Positions 61,505 to 64,000 of a stretch of 64,000 nt of DNA are shown in pieces. The notes under the pieces were generated by a model. That model saw nothing but the letters and a program-made list of their open reading frames with translations, was not told the origin of the DNA and made no database searches. Each line of letters begins with the position of its first letter. Positions within the stretch are counted from its first letter, which is position 1. A program made the translations under genes and the position numbers. The DNA comes from Diplocarpon mali (Eukaryota > Ascomycota > Leotiomycetes > Helotiales > Drepanopezizaceae): assembly GCA_024741835.1 (NCBI GenBank), contig JAENRP010000183.1, forward strand, positions 1 to 64,000. Reading direction: 5' to 3'.

Positions 61505-62003
61505 CTATTGGTCCTTAGAATAAAGGGGTCTTTAAAGACGATTCTAAGGCAATTTTTAGAGTTCTATTATCCTAAGGCGGCTGAATTATCAGATTCGGAT
61601 TTCTAAGGATTTTAAAGAGATACTTCCGATTGGAGTTTGCGCTTGGTATTATTTAAGTACTCGAAACTACTGCTATTTAAGATTACTATTATAGGGTTTA
61701 CCAAACTTTTCATATCAGAAAGCCGAAAATTCTAAGAATCTCGGAGTTAAGGAGAAAAATAAGGGTTTTTCAAAGTAGAGTCGAAAAGGGAAATTCTAAA
61801 GTTATTAATAATTGCTAAATGAAAATCGATAGTTCTAAGTAACTAGGCGGTTAAGGATAAGGTTTTTAAAGTTGATTAAAATGCTATAAGTGTTTTAAAG
61901 ATATATTTTTTAAAAGGCCGGTCTCTTATCTGCAAATTAAGAGATTAATAAGGTTATATAAGGACGGAAATCTTAAGAAATCGGTCCCTGCGTAGGTCAC
62001 TAA
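61505..62003 (-). other. gypsy-3A leader, right part, with primer-binding site
   Basis: It continues the leader interrupted at 43465 and aligns with 59888-60388. The primer site is 61987-62003 (element strand TTAGTGACCTACGCAGG). The stem-loop is near 61919-61946. Confidence 0.7.
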
Positions 62004-62251
62004 TATAAAACTAAAGGGAGATAATATAAGAATAGGCCTAAGGGAAGACTTAAAAACAAAAGGAGGAAGCACTACAAGCGGGCTCTCTTAGATAAGATAT
62101 TAGGAATAAGTCCTAAGTATGGGGTATATTCAGTACTTATGGCGACGCGCCCTTGTCTCTATATATAGAAGAGGCCCCTTTTATCCTCCTGTCGGCCCTG
62201 CCCTATCATATGACTTTTGTCATATGATTCATCCATACCCAGGTCTCCACA
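62004..62251 (-). repeat. gypsy-3A 5' LTR
   Basis: 248 bp, TATAAAACTA to GGTCTCCACA. It contains a perfect inverted repeat at 62205-62228 (ATCATATGAC, TTTT, GTCATATGAT). Comparison with 14457-14480 suggests the ancestral arms contained CACGTG. Confidence 0.93.
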
Positions 62252-62255
62252 GTAC

Positions 62256-64000
62256 TAAAACGACTCTTAAAGGCTGGCCTTTAAATAGATATTAAAAAGT
62301 GCAAGTTCTATATTACTTAAACTTAATATCTCAAATATATTCTAATAATAACTAGGATTAAACCAGACCTTAAAAAGGTCGAACTATTATGCAATTAGAA
62401 GTACTTGAAAACTATTATTAAAGTAAAGTCCTACTTAGGATTTTGCAGGTTCTATTAATAATTCATTTGCAACTTTAGGCTAATTGCCAAGCCCCTTTTA
62501 ATTCTGACCTAACCGATAGTACCTTAGGATTAGATAAAAGAGTGCCAAATCACTTTTAAAGAGCTTTGCAAGCAATTGCTTTTAATTTAGCAGATTTACT
62601 ATTTTAACCTTAACTTGCCTATAAAGCTAGAAACTAATGCTTCTAATAGTATTATTACTAAAGTACTTTTTTAATAATACTCCAATTAGCAATAGTACCT
62701 AATTGGCTTTTATTCGCATATACTCTTTAGCTACGAACCTAATTAAGAAATATATAATAAGGAACTCTTTGCTATTATAAAATCCTACTATAAATGGAGA
62801 CTTAAGCTTATATCATTTAAAGAGCGAGTTGATATTTACTCAGATCACCGCTCCTTTAAGTACTTTATAACTATTAAAGTTCTAACTGCGAAATAGTATT
62901 AATAGATGGAATTTTTATTTAACTTCAATTTTCAAATTATATATACTTTTAGCAAAGATAATTAAAAGGCTAATATTCTTAGCTATTAAAAGTAAGATAT
63001 GCCGGTTTATAAATAAGCAAAGCTAAATAGCCGATCTTAAGTTTTGATTTCCCTTACCTAGTTAGACCTTTAAATTAATACCGAACTGGCCGATAAATTT
63101 CTCGCTGAATCCGCTAAAGGCACCCTTACCCTAATATTAACCGATTCTCCTAATTTAACCCTAAATCGACCTAAGGATTTCTTTAATTTAATTAAAAAGC
63201 TTTATTAAGATAATTGCAAATCCTTTTAAAAGATTTGCGCCGACCTTCTTAAGAATTACTCTTTAAAAGACAGATTACTTTACTTTAAGGAGCATCTTTA
63301 TATATACTATAATACTCCCTTATATACTTATCTAATTCAAGAAGCTTATAACCAACCTTTAAGCGCGCACCCTAGTAGCTTAAAGACCTATTAGCTTCTT
63401 GCCTTTAAGTACTATTAGGTCGGGATAGGTTCAGATTGTAAAAGATTTATTATAAATTACAAACTTTATTAATTCTCATATTTAAAGACAATTAAATAAC
63501 AAAGCCTCTTATAGCCCCTTCCTATTCCTAATTATCCTATGCAGTACTTATATATAGATTTTAAGGATTTCCCTTTTAATAAGTATAGTTTTGATTAAAT
63601 CCTAGTTTTTATAAACCGACTTAGTAAGAGCGCTATTATAATCCTTTATTAAAAAGATATCGACACTTAAAGAATTGCCTAATTATTTATTTAATGGATT
63701 TATCAATTCGGCTATACCTTAAAGATAATTATCTTAGATTAAGGCCCTTAATTCGTTTCCTTATTTTAAAGAGAGTTCTATTATATTATTAGTATTAAGA
63801 TCAAACTCTTTATAGTATACTATAAGAAGACTGACAGCTAAACGGAGATTATAAATAAGTATATTAATTTAAGGCTATAGCCTTTTATTAATTACTACTA
63901 AAATAATTAAAGTGAACTAATTCTATTAATAGATTATACGCAATCTACTCTCTCTTACGCTTCTATCGGTATGACCTTATATTAGCTTAAGTATAGAGTT
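62256..64000 (+). pseudogene. gypsy-4 reverse transcriptase end, RNase H and integrase
   Basis: It continues the frame cut at 14253: V-L-K-R-L-L-K-A-G-L and K-K-C-E-F follow the catalytic box. RNase H at 62700-62990 has Y-N-K-E-L-F-A-I, Y-S-D-H-R-S and the W-x-M-E-F-L-F-like thumb-end region. Integrase has a zinc-binding part near 63360-63470 (A-H-P-S-S, C-K-R-F-I) and the catalytic core at 63550-63970, with I-D-F-K-D-F-P-F-N, D/*-x-I-L-V-F-I-N-R-L-S-K-S and K-T-D-S-x-T-E-I-I-N. The core's first and second acidic positions are partly lost to RIP. The end of pol is outside the window. Confidence 0.87.

Larger units (their letters stand above)
14254..62251 (-). mobile_element. gypsy-3A, giant Ty3/gypsy element, split twice
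   Basis: Bounded by 248 bp LTRs and a 4 bp duplication, GTAC, at 14250-14253 and 62252-62255. With copia-1b and copia-2b removed it is about 15.7 kb, matching gypsy-3B (15.77 kb). On the minus strand the order is LTR, PBS, leader, gag-pol, X2, X1, LTR. X1 is broken by copia-1b, and the leader is broken by copia-2b at 43466-61499. The extra 8 kb with two long non-pol frames makes it about twice the size of an ordinary gypsy element. Confidence 0.92.
10779..64000 (+). mobile_element. gypsy-4, Ty3/gypsy element, split and running off the right edge
   Basis: Inserted in copia-1a gag. The 5' LTR starts at 10779 (TATAACGGCCGC, the RIP form of TGTAACGG). Gag spans about 11390-12780, and protease and reverse transcriptase about 12800-14253. 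The reverse transcriptase reading resumes at 62256 after the gypsy-3A insertion and continues with RNase H and integrase to the window end. The 3' LTR and TSD are outside the window. Confidence 0.88.

Noticed and set aside
59885..62251. A 750 bp LTR shared by 59885-60634 and 61505-62251
   Set aside because: The shared block is leader plus LTR of the two gypsy-3 copies. The primer-binding site at 61987-62003 marks the true LTR edge, so the LTR is only 246-248 bp.
1..64000. Host genes, tRNA or rRNA genes
   Set aside because: Every longer frame could be assigned to an element or to an antisense shadow. No cloverleaf or rRNA-like segment was noticed, although a covariance-model scan was not possible.

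Overview
The window is a solid block of LTR retrotransposons from a filamentous ascomycete (Pezizomycotina-type) genome that practises repeat-induced point mutation (RIP). I see no host gene, rRNA, tRNA or CRISPR array. The DNA is AT-rich and poor in CA and TG. Every element reading frame is broken by TAA/TAG where related proteins carry Gln or Trp. Where two LTRs of one element differ, nearly all differences are C-to-T or G-to-A. The species cannot be named from this.

The layout is a nest up to five elements deep, and most junctions can be proved by target-site duplications (TSDs). A minus-strand Ty1/copia gag remnant (copia-0) lies at 1-1198. Copia-1a (plus strand, from about 1995) is split by copia-2a (minus, 2298-9898, TSD ACTTG). 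It is split again by gypsy-4 (plus, from 10779), which runs past the window's right edge. Gypsy-4 is split inside its reverse transcriptase by gypsy-3A (minus, 14254-62251, TSD GTAC). Gypsy-3A is split by copia-1b (plus, 17666-31885, TSD AGAAC), which carries gypsy-5 (minus, 24217-31235, chromodomain type), and by copia-2b (plus, 43466-61499, TSD AATTC). Copia-2b is an internally deleted derivative that itself carries a second full gypsy-3 copy, gypsy-3B (minus, 44863-60634, TSD ATAT).

Gypsy-3 is the most unusual element. Each copy is about 15.7 kb once insertions are removed, with only 246-248 bp LTRs. Downstream of an ordinary gag-pol it carries two further long reading frames, called here X2 (about 1090 codons) and X1 (about 1158 codons). 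They are colinear paralogues of each other and resemble no family I recognise. The X2-X1 gap holds a TATA-like box kept in both copies.

A near-perfect 23-24 bp palindrome (half-site ACTCGCAGGCC) occurs 14 times at matching positions in each gypsy-3 copy and six times in the unrelated gypsy-5. Where the surrounding frame is readable it usually encodes a peptide close to LTPRPSLRV. It sits mostly at polyprotein domain borders, and at three matching positions in X1 and X2.

Boundaries given as LTR ends and TSDs come from direct comparison of copies. Boundaries of degraded coding regions are approximate.
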